Shown: positions 1 through 7,352 of the stretch, in pieces
Layout of the letters: each line of letters opens with the position of its first letter
Position numbering within the stretch: the stretch's first letter is position 1
From: CAZSHX01 sp964606895
GTDB taxonomy: Bacteria > Bacteroidota > Ignavibacteria > Kapaibacteriales > UBA2268
Reading direction: 5' to 3'
Assembly: GCA_964606895.1 (NCBI GenBank)
Contig: CAZSHX010000043.1
Span: forward strand, 1-40,340
Length of the DNA: 40,340 nt
The notes under the pieces: generated by a model
Told to the model about the DNA's origin: nothing
The model's database searches: none
Seen by the model: the letters and a program-made list of their open reading frames with translations, nothing else
Translations under genes and position numbers: made by a program

Positions 1-202
1 GCTGTTTGCTTGTCATTTTGACCAATAAATCGAACATATCATATTCAAAAGTTTGCTTAGTTTGCGACCATCTTTGATTGGGTTCATTCTGAAATTTTTC
101 AATCAAAGTTCTGGCACTTAATCCGCCGTCATTGCATTTGCAACTTACTATTAATAAAATTACAAAGCAAGTGATATTTGACCGTAAAATATAAAATACC
201 AA
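1..202 (-). CDS. putative lipoprotein, partial (runs off left edge)
   Basis: An open minus-strand frame has no stop from position 202 to the window edge, about 67 codons. It begins with a candidate TTG at 202-200, just after an in-frame stop at 206-208. The N-terminus is hydrophobic (FVILLIVSC) and ends in a lipobox-like LIVSC at about residue 20, followed by polar residues (KCNDGG), as expected for an outer-membrane-directed lipoprotein. The remaining visible part (ARTLIEKFQNE, then QTFEYDMFDLLVKM) matches no family I recognise. Start choice is uncertain because no ATG precedes the signal sequence. The frame could also be fortuitous. Confidence 0.45.
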   Translation of the reverse strand, partial: MVFYILRSNITCFVILLIVSCKCNDGGLSARTLIEKFQNEPNQRWSQTKQTFEYDMFDLLVKMTSKQ

Positions 203-220
203 AAACTACTTAGAGAAATT

Positions 221-249
221 GGGAATTGGGAATTGGGAATGGTGAATGG
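221..249. repeat. short tandem repeat, GGGAATT units
   Basis: GGGAATT is repeated about three times in tandem and decays into GGGAATGGTGAATGG. It lies between the lipoprotein start and the 3' end of the next minus-strand gene, and is probably simple slippage sequence. Confidence 0.6.
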
Positions 250-279
250 AAGAGAAGATTATTTCTTCACCCTAACAAT

Positions 280-1353
280 TCACATTCTGAAAAACGCTCC
301 TTCCTCTTCAATTTCTTCCTTTTGCATCTTTGCACCATTACAATTATTTTTGAGAAAAGATGATAGGGTTATGTCGGTTAATTTATTGTTATTATTCATA
401 TTTAGCGAATTATTTTGATTTGCATCATTTGAAATATCAAGATGCAAAGATGCAATATTTTCTTCATTTTCCGTAGGCTCTATTTCCCGGTATTCTTCAA
501 ATTTTTCTGATGGAATATAATACTCTGAATCTTCATATTCTTCATAATAATTCTCATCGTATTTATCGTTTTTTCGTTTTGCATCTTTGCAATTTTTTCT
601 AATGAATTCATCATAGAGTTTGTCTTCTATCTCTTTCAATTTTCTATCAGTTATCTCATTATTTGTATTTGCATCTTTGACTTTTTCGGGATGCAAAGAT
701 GCAAGTTTTTGTTCTGTTTTTTCGATTTTTTCATCCGCCCTTGATTCCGCATTTGCCATATTTTTTCGCGAATTTCTTTCCTCTTTTTTCATTTCTCTTA
801 TTCTTTCGGGACTCAGCAGATTACATTCTTCACCGTCCGGATTATATTCGGAAAAATCGTAATTATCAATTTCTGATTTGGAATTGAAATCTCGATTCAG
901 GTCTTGTTCATTCAAAATGAAATTTACGTTTTTATTCAACAGCGAAACAAGTTTCAAAAGCTTCGTATAATAAGCTATCATGCTGTTTGCACGTGGGTCG
1001 TCATGAAGTTTGTAACCATTTTCCAGATAGTTCCCATAAATTTCACGATATATGCTCATAAAGCAGATTGATGTATTATTCTTTTCGGTTACTAATTCCC
1101 TGAGGTTGCTGTGATGGCAATCCAACCTGTAGTTGAAATTCACAAGTTTATTCGCATCGTCAAAAAGTCTGGACCGATAAACCCAGTCATTCTTTCGTGC
1201 AATTTCTGCAATAGTTCTTTTGGAAGTTCCAAAAAGTCTTGCCACTTCGGCATAGTTTCTGTTTCTGCCCATATCGCGATATTTTTCAAAAACTTCGTAA
1301 TAATAATCGCTTTCGCCTTTTTGGCTTTCCCATGGCTTATTTTTAAGTTCCAT
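280..1353 (-). CDS. hypothetical protein with N-terminal helix-turn-helix, carrying in-frame palindromic repeats
   Basis: This is a 357-residue soluble protein. Residues about 30-60 (YAEVARLFGTSKRTIAEIARK followed by NDWVYRSR) look like a homeodomain-like helix-turn-helix as found in phage terminase small subunits and related DNA-binding proteins. The rest is low-complexity and rich in Asn, Glu and Lys, with possible coiled coil around residues 185-250, and matches no family I know. Two 12-residue stretches, ASLHPEKVKDAN and ASLHLDISNDAN, are encoded by 36-nt palindromic elements. Two shorter stretches (NCKDAK and GAKMQK) contain half-elements. The gene sits in a repeat-rich accessory region, so a mobile-element or phage-derived origin is plausible but unproven. 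Its cellular role is unknown. Confidence 0.6.
   Translation of the reverse strand: MELKNKPWESQKGESDYYYEVFEKYRDMGRNRNYAEVARLFGTSKRTIAEIARKNDWVYRSRLFDDANKLVNFNYRLDCHHSNLRELVTEKNNTSICFMSIYREIYGNYLENGYKLHDDPRANSMIAYYTKLLKLVSLLNKNVNFILNEQDLNRDFNSKSEIDNYDFSEYNPDGEECNLLSPERIREMKKEERNSRKNMANAESRADEKIEKTEQKLASLHPEKVKDANTNNEITDRKLKEIEDKLYDEFIRKNCKDAKRKNDKYDENYYEEYEDSEYYIPSEKFEEYREIEPTENEENIASLHLDISNDANQNNSLNMNNNNKLTDITLSSFLKNNCNGAKMQKEEIEEEGAFFRM
420..455. repeat. 36-nt palindromic element, copy 1 (in frame in a CDS)
   Basis: The left arm is TTGCATCATTTG (420-431) and the right arm is CAAAGATGCAA (445-455). The left arm has one extra base relative to the perfect 11-bp arm of the other copies, but the total length is still 36 nt (12 codons). 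On the minus strand it encodes ASLHLDISNDA within the hypothetical protein. Half-elements with TTTGCATCTTTGCA occur nearby at 321-334 and 579-592. Confidence 0.75.
669..704. repeat. 36-nt palindromic element, copy 2 (in frame in a CDS)
   Basis: Perfect 11-bp inverted arms, TTGCATCTTTG (669-679) and CAAAGATGCAA (694-704), enclose a 14-nt loop containing CTTTTTC. Length and loop size equal those of the intergenic copy at 5066-5101. Read on the minus strand it is in frame and encodes ASLHPEKVKDA of the hypothetical protein. Confidence 0.8.
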
Positions 1354-1396
1354 GATGTTTCTCCTTTATAAATGTAATAAATATTTCATTTTTCTT

Positions 1397-1462
1397 GTTC
1401 CCAAGCTCCCGCTTGGGAACAGATTAAAACCTGCTTCCGTTCCCAAGCAGGAGCTTGGGAAC
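1397..1462. repeat. two palindromic units, GTTCCCAAGC hairpins
   Basis: Two hairpins have identical 10-bp arms: GTTCCCAAGC (1397-1406) with GCTTGGGAAC (1411-1420), loop TCCC; and 1439-1448 with 1453-1462, loop AGGA. They are 18 nt apart. They resemble REP-type dispersed palindromes rather than terminators because no T-run follows either of them on the plus strand. Confidence 0.8.
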
Positions 1463-1483
1463 GAGGTTAAAAAGTGTTTGGTT

Positions 1484-1555
1484 TTGTCATTCCCGCGAAC
1501 GCGGGAATCCATCTTCATTCGGTGGAATGGATTCCCTCGTCCGAGGGAATGACAA
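1484..1555. repeat. REP-like inverted pair (CATTCCCGCG type)
   Basis: The outer arms TTGTCATTCCC (1484-1494) and GGGAATGACAA (1545-1555) are perfect inverted repeats. Inside are two hairpins, one with TTCCCGCG..CGCGGGAA and one with TTCCCTCG..CGAGGGAA, in inverted orientation. This is the layout of a bipartite REP/BIME-like mosaic element. The CATTCCCGCG..CGCGGGAATCC core is a widely dispersed bacterial intergenic repeat. Confidence 0.75.
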
Positions 1556-1564
1556 GAAAAATGA

Positions 1565-1700
1565 CTTCCGAGACTACCTCAAAAATCCTACTGCAAAAAT
1601 AAGGAGAGGACTACCGCACATCTTGAAGACCATGCAAATTTTAAACAAATATCCTGCGTGCATAATATTTGCATAAAATAAATAATATGCGGGAAATATG
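1565..1700. repeat. imperfect direct repeat, copy A
   Basis: This segment is repeated at 1989-2135. Both begin CTTCCGAGACT, share a long identical block that includes AAGGAGAGGACTACCGCACA, then TGAAGAC.ATGCA and AAACAAATA, and both contain ATAATATTTGCA and ATATGCGG near the end. No protein frame is conserved between the copies that I can see. The function is unknown. Confidence 0.7.
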
Positions 1701-1943
1701 TGAAAATGGACGTGGGACGAAGGACAAGGGACTGGGGGAAGAGAAGAATATAAGAAATATCGAATATCGAACAAGGAATTTCGAATTTCGAAGTGAGGAT
1801 GAGGGCAAGACTTTTGAAAAAGCAGGTTTGGGCAGATTTTCTTCTCTTAATCTCTTCAACAACTAAGCAACTAAACATCTAAGCTCTTCAAGAGTCCACT
1901 CCGTCACTTCGTGCCACCCCACAACGAGGGGAATTTTCCTTTG

Positions 1944-1979
1944 CCCCCTTTGGAAAAGGGGGTTAGGGGGATTTTCTTC
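1944..1979. repeat. CCCCCTTT-type dispersed repeat, copy 1
   Basis: CCCCCTTTGGAAAAGGGGG is followed by TTAGGGGGATTTTCTTC. A close relative lies at 31941-31976, where it forms the end of a gene. The two copies share length and the terminal GGGGGATTTTCTTC, so this is a dispersed palindromic repeat rather than a local terminator. Confidence 0.7.
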
Positions 1980-1988
1980 TTTTCATCT

Positions 1989-2135
1989 CTTCCGAGACTG
2001 CTCCGAAAATCTAATTGCAAAAAATAAGGAGAGGACTACCGCACATCATGAAGACAATGCATATTTAAAACAAATACGGTGCGAACATAATATTTGCACG
2101 AAATTCGCATATTCCAAAAAATATGCGGAAAGAAT
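1989..2135. repeat. imperfect direct repeat, copy B
   Basis: This is the partner of the segment at 1565-1700, in the same orientation, with scattered substitutions and small indels. It ends about 175 bp upstream of the next plus-strand gene, so it could contain a promoter or leader, but nothing in the sequence proves that. Confidence 0.7.
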
Positions 2136-2309
2136 GAGAAGGGGAGAAATTATGGATTATAGATTATGGATTATGAGTTGAAAATAGGACAAGAAACTTC
2201 ATTTTCTCCTTTAGAAAAATGTGGTTAGTAGGTATTTCTTACTATTTTTAACTTCTAAATTCCAGCATCAAAGTAATATTTCAAGTAAAGTATCGTTTAT
2301 CTTTTTTTT

Positions 2310-2744
2310 ATGCGAAAGATTATGAATACTTTTTTAGAGAAAATATCAGATGCACTGATGTTCCGCGAAGGAACCGAAGAAGAAGCCGACGGCAGTCTGC
2401 AACCTATTATTACAACCGGTTCGATTGTCTGGGGTATTCTATTGCGTTCATTGATCGTTTTTATTCTCAGTTTCGCGATTATGATTTATTTGGAAAACAG
2501 AACTTATGGTTACATGTTTTTCTTTATCTTTTGGTTTGTCGCGGCATACCCCGGCTGGAGGCAATATCAGTTATTCCAAACCCGGATAAAAAAGGTCGAG
2601 GAATCCACTCTCTGCGGCTCCTGTATTAATTTTGAATCCTCAAGCCAGCTCTGCAAAATATTCGATGAACATGTTACACGCAACTACATCCCCTGCGAAG
2701 GTTTGAACTGGGAACCACGTCATTTCGACACAGTAGAAGATTAA
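2310..2744 (+). CDS. small membrane protein with C-terminal four-cysteine motif
   Basis: The protein has 144 residues. Two hydrophobic segments at about residues 38-60 and 65-81 should span the inner membrane, with a charged cytoplasmic-type N-terminus. The C-terminal tail holds Cys102, Cys105, Cys115 and Cys129 (C-x2-C-x9-C-x13-C). This is a spacing compatible with a metal or Fe-S site, loosely like high-potential iron-sulfur proteins (CxxCxxF..C..W), although the tail is too short for a full HiPIP fold. An alternative start is Met5 at 2322. I do not recognise the family. It stands alone, 105 bp upstream of the WD40 gene and in the same direction. Confidence 0.7.
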   Translation: MRKIMNTFLEKISDALMFREGTEEEADGSLQPIITTGSIVWGILLRSLIVFILSFAIMIYLENRTYGYMFFFIFWFVAAYPGWRQYQLFQTRIKKVEESTLCGSCINFESSSQLCKIFDEHVTRNYIPCEGLNWEPRHFDTVED

Positions 2745-2849
2745 AAGAATTTTCATCCCATTATTTTATCCCATTAAATATCTTTGTCCTTTGATATTTT
2801 CTTTGTAGTTTACCAAAGTTACTTTTACAAAATATTGAAGAAAATTGAT

Positions 2850-4946
2850 ATGAAAAAGTATTTGTTTGTTTTGTTAGCGATTCTATGCGGAGCGTCAGCC
2901 TTTGCCGATATCAAATGCACTAAAATCCTCGGTTTTGGAGATTTAAAGCAAGTAATTTATAGTCCGGATGGAACAAAATTTGCTTCATGTGGCAGTGGAG
3001 GTATTTTTATATGGGATATTGAAACAGGAGATACTGTCCGTACTATAAGAGAAAATTCAAGTTACGTTAATTCTATTGCTTTTAGTCCGGATGGGAGTAA
3101 TATAGCAAGTGCAATCGGGAATGATATAAAACTATGGGATATTAACACAGGTGAATTAATCAAGTCAATAACCGGACAGGATTGGGTTAGTAGTGTGAGT
3201 TTCAGCCCTGACGGAAGTAAGATAGCCAGTTGTTGTGATAGTACAATCAAGCTTTGGAATGTAAATACAGGTGAAGAAATAAGGACTCTTTCAGGTCAAG
3301 CTGGTTGGATTAGTAACTTATGTTTCAGTCCTGATGGCAGTAAAATAGTCTGTAGTAGTGACAGTAATACTATAAAGATTTGGGATACAAACAATGGAAA
3401 AGTTATTAAAACTTTTGTCGGACACCAATATGCAGTTCAAAGTGTCAGATTCAGTCCCGATGGAACCAAAATAGCAAGTGGAAGCGGAGATGCAACAATA
3501 AAACTTTGGGATGTGGAAACTGGCAAGGAAATCAGGACTTTAAAAAGTCATAAGGGAATTGTTACGAGCATCAGTTTTAGCCCGGACGGGTCTAAACTTG
3601 CAAGTGGAAGTTATGATAAATTATTGATAATTTGGGATATTAACTCAGGGTCTGTACTAAGTTCTTCATACGGTGGATTATCATACATTTTAAGTGTCAG
3701 TTTCAGTCCTGATGGTACAAAGGTAATTAGTGGCGGAGATGATAGGCAAATTGTTCTATGGGATGCAAAATCAGGTTCCGGAATCAGAACTTATAATGGC
3801 CATACTAATTTCGTTGTAAGCGTTGGTTTTAGTCCGGACGGCAACAAAATAGCAAGTGGAAGCCCGGATAAGACTATAAAACTATGGGATGTAAGCACTG
3901 GTGCCGAAATCAGAAGCATTTTCAGTCATTTAGGTGGAGTAACTTCAGTTAGTTTTAATCCTACATCCAATATAATTGCAAGCGGCAGTGAGGATAAGAC
4001 TATAAAACTTTCAGCTGTTGATACTGTTGCAGAAATTAATACTCTAACCGGTCATACAAATTCAGTTAATAGCGTTTGCTTTAGTCCTGATGGGAAAAAG
4101 ATTGCCAGTGGCAGTGCTGATAAAACTATAAAAATTTGGTATGTCACTACCGGTTCACTCGTTATGGATCTAATCGGTCATACAAATTCAGTTAATAGTG
4201 TTTGTTTTAGTCCTGACGGATCTAAAATGGTCAGTGGGAGTGGTGATCATACAGTAAAACTCTGGGATATTACTAATGGAAAAGAACTTATGACTTTGAT
4301 TGGTCATACAAGTTCAGTTAGTAGTGTTTGTTTCAGTCCAGATGGAACAAAAATAGTTAGTGGATGCATGGGAAATACAATAAAACTCTGGGATGCTAAT
4401 AACGGCAATGTGATCAGAACTCTAACCGGACATAAGGATTATATCAGTAGCGTAAGTTTTAGCCCTGATGGAACTAAAATAGCCAGTGGGAGTGGTGATA
4501 GAGCAATTAAACTTTGGGATGTTAATACCGGAAATAATATTAACACCCTAAATGGTCATACCAAAGGTGTTATGAGTATAAGTTTTAATTCTGATGGGAC
4601 TAAATTAGTCAGCGGTAGCTGGGATGGTACTGTAAGAATTTGGGATGTATCCGATTTGTTATCGGTTGAGAATACATCTAACTCACAAACAGAGGAAATT
4701 ACCATTTCGCCAAATCCGGCAGAAGATTATATTGAAATAACAAAACCTTCCGAAGGTTTGGAACCTTCGGAAGGTTCTGCAATTGTTGTTCACATCTTCA
4801 ATGTTTTCGGGGAACTTGTTTCCACCTCCGTCTGCTCCGCAGACACCTCCGCCAGCGGAGGACAAAGAATTGATGTTTCGGGTTTGCCGGCGGGAGTATA
4901 TTTTGTGAGGGTAGGGAATAAAGTTATGAAGTTTGTGAAGATATAG
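2850..4946 (+). CDS. secreted 14-blade WD40 repeat protein with T9SS sorting domain
   Basis: The start is placed at 2850 because the protein then begins with a clean signal peptide (MKKYLFVLLAILCGASAFA, cleavage after about residue 19); an upstream ATG at 2784 would bury it. Fourteen WD40 repeats of about 42 residues follow (FSPDG..IASGS.D..IKLWD..TG..I.TL.GH), enough for two seven-bladed propellers. Repeat 9 is degenerate, with KLSAVDT replacing KLWDVxT. The last 85 or so residues form a Por/T9SS type A sorting domain (ISPNPAEDYIEI, VHIFNVFGELV, GLPAGVYFVRVG, KFVKI). It is therefore expected to cross the outer membrane by T9SS and stay on the surface or be released, as a protein-interaction scaffold. 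Two palindromic DNA elements are inserted in frame in the sorting domain. The neighbouring catabolic genes are on the other strand and probably unrelated. Confidence 0.9.
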   Translation: MKKYLFVLLAILCGASAFADIKCTKILGFGDLKQVIYSPDGTKFASCGSGGIFIWDIETGDTVRTIRENSSYVNSIAFSPDGSNIASAIGNDIKLWDINTGELIKSITGQDWVSSVSFSPDGSKIASCCDSTIKLWNVNTGEEIRTLSGQAGWISNLCFSPDGSKIVCSSDSNTIKIWDTNNGKVIKTFVGHQYAVQSVRFSPDGTKIASGSGDATIKLWDVETGKEIRTLKSHKGIVTSISFSPDGSKLASGSYDKLLIIWDINSGSVLSSSYGGLSYILSVSFSPDGTKVISGGDDRQIVLWDAKSGSGIRTYNGHTNFVVSVGFSPDGNKIASGSPDKTIKLWDVSTGAEIRSIFSHLGGVTSVSFNPTSNIIASGSEDKTIKLSAVDTVAEINTLTGHTNSVNSVCFSPDGKKIASGSADKTIKIWYVTTGSLVMDLIGHTNSVNSVCFSPDGSKMVSGSGDHTVKLWDITNGKELMTLIGHTSSVSSVCFSPDGTKIVSGCMGNTIKLWDANNGNVIRTLTGHKDYISSVSFSPDGTKIASGSGDRAIKLWDVNTGNNINTLNGHTKGVMSISFNSDGTKLVSGSWDGTVRIWDVSDLLSVENTSNSQTEEITISPNPAEDYIEITKPSEGLEPSEGSAIVVHIFNVFGELVSTSVCSADTSASGGQRIDVSGLPAGVYFVRVGNKVMKFVKI
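4744..4776. repeat. 33-nt double palindrome inserted in frame in T9SS domain
   Basis: AACCTTCCGAAGGTT (4744-4758), TGG, AACCTTCGGAAGGTT (4762-4776). The two 15-mers are perfect reverse complements and each is itself palindromic around one base. Length is 33 nt, so the reading frame is kept, encoding KPSEGLEPSEG between two sorting-domain strands. Confidence 0.85.
4830..4861. repeat. paired GC-rich hairpins inserted in frame in T9SS domain
   Basis: GTCTGC-TCC-GCAGAC (4830-4844) is followed one base later by CCTCCGC-CA-GCGGAGG (4846-4861). Both are perfect hairpins. The region encodes VCSADTSASGG in the second loop of the sorting domain. Its GC content is well above the flanking sequence, which suggests a mobile palindrome. 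Confidence 0.75.
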
Positions 4947-5065
4947 AATATTTACTCTTATTCCATAGCAATGAATAATCATTTTTTTCGTTTATTTGTT
5001 ATGTATCGTTAATTGAAATCAAGAACCTCACCCCAACCCTCCCCGAAGGAGAGGGTGGTAAGATT

Positions 5066-5101
5066 TTGCATCTTTGCATCTTTTTCAGCACAAAGATGCA
5101 A
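5066..5101. repeat. 36-nt palindromic element, copy 3 (intergenic)
   Basis: Arms TTGCATCTTTG (5066-5076) and CAAAGATGCAA (5091-5101) match perfectly around a 14-nt loop with CTTTTTC. Arm sequence, loop length and total length equal copy 2 inside the gene at 280-1353, which shows this is a dispersed element and not a feature of that protein. Confidence 0.8.
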
Positions 5102-5201
5102 CGGATAACATCTCGTTATTTGGAATAATATCAATTGGTTATGCGATTTACTTACGACATTTTCTTAAGTGAAAGAATAAAAATTGCAATGAAAGCTATG
5201 C

Positions 5202-5237
5202 AAAAAGATGGACTCCACTGTCGGGTGAAGTCCATCT
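5202..5237 (-). terminator. rho-independent terminator of the thiolase/dehydrogenase operon
   Basis: A 13-bp stem, AGATGGACTTCAC pairing with GTGGAGTCCATCT read on the minus strand with one mismatch, has a 7-nt loop. It is followed on the minus strand by TTTTTG. It begins about 30 nt after the stop codon at 5268. Confidence 0.8.
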
Positions 5238-5267
5238 AATAATTTCATGGCATCTTCTAATTCTCGG

Positions 5268-7352
5268 TTAAACCATCATTGTTTTTTGGTAATCGCTTCC
5301 AACAAAACCTTTTTGACAGTATTTACTTGTCATGAATTCGGCAGAATGACGTGCCTGAATTTCCAAGGCTTCTGTATAATTTGCAGAACAACTGCTGAGA
5401 ATATTATCGAATATTGCTTTTCTTGCGGCATTGGTTGCCAAATCTTCGGTAAGTGCAATTCCGGCAAAATCTGAAGGTATTCCGGAAATGCCGTTTGCTT
5501 CAAATTTTCTTCTCGTCAAAATTGCTTCACCGTCGTTAGCGATTGCCCATGCTTTGCTTAAAGCTTCGTCAATGGTTCCGGCAAAATCTACTAACCAGCC
5601 GACGGATTCTTTTGCTTTAACAAATTTTCCGTCGAGCAGAAGTTTGACAAGTTTATTCCAATCTTCGTTCTTTGCCTTTCTGAAAGTCCAGTGGCAGAGT
5701 TCCATACCCGGAACAACCGGCAGAGTAACTTCGGGAGCTCCCAAAAGTGCATCATTGACGGAGACAACATAGTGGCAATGCAGAAGTAATTCAAGCATAC
5801 CGCCCAGGCACCGCTTCCCGTTGATAAAGGCGACAGAAGTCCGGAATTCATTATGTAAGCGACGAGCAGTAAGCGACCATTTCAAAGCAAGATTGAATCC
5901 TTCTTCGGAATCGTTAAGAGCCGGATAAAATTCGCTTGTGTCGGCACCGACTAATTGAGTAGCCAAGTGGAAGTCACCTGTCAGGATTACATTGGCAATG
6001 CTTTCAGCTTTCAGCCAATCAATGGCACGGTTCAGTTCAATATCAACATCGTGATTGTAACTTTCGCGTGAAATTGAAATAACACCAACCTTGCCGTCAT
6101 GTTCGGCGTTGACATAAAGCTGTTGCCAGTCTTTATCTTCAATATGCTCGAACGTTTCGGGGAACCAAGCATTTTCGGAGGCTGACGGATGAAATTTATG
6201 GTAGGACTCGACAAGTTTAATTGATTTTTCGGCACCCAATGAACGGATTTGTGCAAGCACTCCTTTACGGAATTGTGCACATTGTTCGCCGATTGCATTC
6301 ATAGCGGAAAGATGTGACCTGCGTTCTTTAAGCAGTAATGAAGTCATTTGGAAAAGAGCACCGTAAATAATTGATTCGAATTCACCGGAATCATTCATTG
6401 ACCAGTTGATAACAGGTCGTAAGTGATTTAAAGGATACCAGTTATTGCCGCTGTCCTTATGTTCGACAAGCGTTTCAACCGGCTCAAATAATGGTCCGTA
6501 ATGTTTGCTTAAATGATGAACACAAGACCATGTAAGGAAAGTCGCACCTTTTGCACCGATGGCATCATGAGCCCTAAATGGATTTGGTCCCAAATACTTA
6601 CGAATATATTTGTCAATTTTCCAAAAAGGAGTATTTGTTGCTTCGTGGTATCTAAGTCCGGCTAAGGTTAATCCGCAAAATAAAACATCGAGGACAAATG
6701 CCCAGTTATCAGTCATTTGCATAGGTATCAACCCCAATGCCCAGAATAGTTTAGAAATATCTGAAGGCTCTTCTTCAACCATTTCCCAAATTTTATTAAT
6801 TTGGTGTGGAAATGCGGGATGAGCAATACCAACACCGAGTTCGGACATCGGAAAACCTGAAGTGACAGATTTAATTTGAATTCCCGGAAACGATTCTCTG
6901 AACAATTTATAATGGGATTTTTTAACTTCTAAAATCTCGGGAACAGCCTCGAGAAGAAATTTGGGATTAAACATTTTAAGATGTTTTGGAAGGCTTTTTC
7001 CGTCATAATTGAATTGAACGATATTTGACATAATATCGTCGGCTTTTTTCTTGCCGAAAGATTCGACAAGTCCTCTGTACTGGAAGCTCAAACCGTCTGA
7101 AGCTCCGCCCATATCCAAACCAACAAGCGGAACACCGAATTCCATTAATCTAACACCTAACTGCATCATCTTTCCGGCACCGACAATTCCTTTAGAACCG
7201 GAAATTACCATGGATCCGCGATTATTAGAATCACCGAATATTTTGTCAACAAGATTGTCTGCATTAACAGGCATTTTCCCGTTTTGGAAAATTTCGAGTA
7301 CAGTACCCAAACCGATTGTTTCAAGTGTTGATTGTCTCATTATCGTTATCAT
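5268..7352 (-). CDS. 3-hydroxyacyl-CoA dehydrogenase / enoyl-CoA hydratase fusion
   Basis: This is a 694-residue bifunctional beta-oxidation protein with the dehydrogenase domain first and the crotonase domain last, opposite to classical FadB. The N-terminal Rossmann segment is GSKGIVGAGKMMQLG (about residues 53-67), where the third Gly of GxGxxG is Met. LLEAVPEILEVKK and AHPAFPHQINKIWEMVE match the 3-hydroxyacyl-CoA dehydrogenase catalytic His/Glu region. The C-terminal crotonase part has NGKRCLGGMLELLLHC and GAPEVTLPVVPG with both catalytic Glu positions kept. It would hydrate and oxidise an unsaturated or 3-hydroxy dicarboxyl-CoA, for example 3-hydroxypimelyl-CoA formed by the ring hydrolase encoded at 32053-33138; this substrate is inferred. 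Its ATG overlaps the thiolase stop by 4 bp (ATGA), indicating translational coupling. Met5 is an alternative start. Confidence 0.85.
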   Translation of the reverse strand: MITIMRQSTLETIGLGTVLEIFQNGKMPVNADNLVDKIFGDSNNRGSMVISGSKGIVGAGKMMQLGVRLMEFGVPLVGLDMGGASDGLSFQYRGLVESFGKKKADDIMSNIVQFNYDGKSLPKHLKMFNPKFLLEAVPEILEVKKSHYKLFRESFPGIQIKSVTSGFPMSELGVGIAHPAFPHQINKIWEMVEEEPSDISKLFWALGLIPMQMTDNWAFVLDVLFCGLTLAGLRYHEATNTPFWKIDKYIRKYLGPNPFRAHDAIGAKGATFLTWSCVHHLSKHYGPLFEPVETLVEHKDSGNNWYPLNHLRPVINWSMNDSGEFESIIYGALFQMTSLLLKERRSHLSAMNAIGEQCAQFRKGVLAQIRSLGAEKSIKLVESYHKFHPSASENAWFPETFEHIEDKDWQQLYVNAEHDGKVGVISISRESYNHDVDIELNRAIDWLKAESIANVILTGDFHLATQLVGADTSEFYPALNDSEEGFNLALKWSLTARRLHNEFRTSVAFINGKRCLGGMLELLLHCHYVVSVNDALLGAPEVTLPVVPGMELCHWTFRKAKNEDWNKLVKLLLDGKFVKAKESVGWLVDFAGTIDEALSKAWAIANDGEAILTRRKFEANGISGIPSDFAGIALTEDLATNAARKAIFDNILSSCSANYTEALEIQARHSAEFMTSKYCQKGFVGSDYQKTMMV

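Larger units (their letters stand above)
1354..2309. other. gene-free repeat-rich intergenic region
   Basis: I see no convincing gene in this stretch of about 950 bp; the short open frames here lack coding character. It is filled by several unrelated repeat families listed separately: paired TTCCCAAGC hairpins, a CATTCCC REP pair, an imperfect direct repeat of about 140 bp, and a CCCCCTTT element. The segment at 1880-1930 (ending near CACCCCACAACGAGGGG) may be another repeat fragment, and 1765-1800 holds short echoes of GAATATCGAA and GAATTTCGAA. Confidence 0.6.
4947..5267. other. convergent intergenic region
   Basis: No gene is seen between the 3' ends of the WD40 protein and the dehydrogenase/hydratase gene. 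The region holds a CCCTCCCCGAAGGAGAGGG imperfect palindrome at 5037-5055, a 36-nt palindromic element (5066-5101) and a rho-independent terminator for the minus-strand operon (5202-5237). Confidence 0.7.

Noticed and set aside
321..704. Repeated GCAAAGATGCAA motifs as a possible CRISPR array
   Set aside because: Spacing is irregular, units are palindromic and lie in frame inside an open coding sequence, and no cas gene is present.
1669..1866. Short open frames in the gap before 2310
   Set aside because: They overlap repeats, lack coding-like composition and show no recognisable domain.
2779..2786. TATCTTTG resembling the Bacteroidetes -7 promoter element upstream of the WD40 gene
   Set aside because: No TTTG lies at the expected -33 position, and the motif is common by chance in AT-rich DNA.
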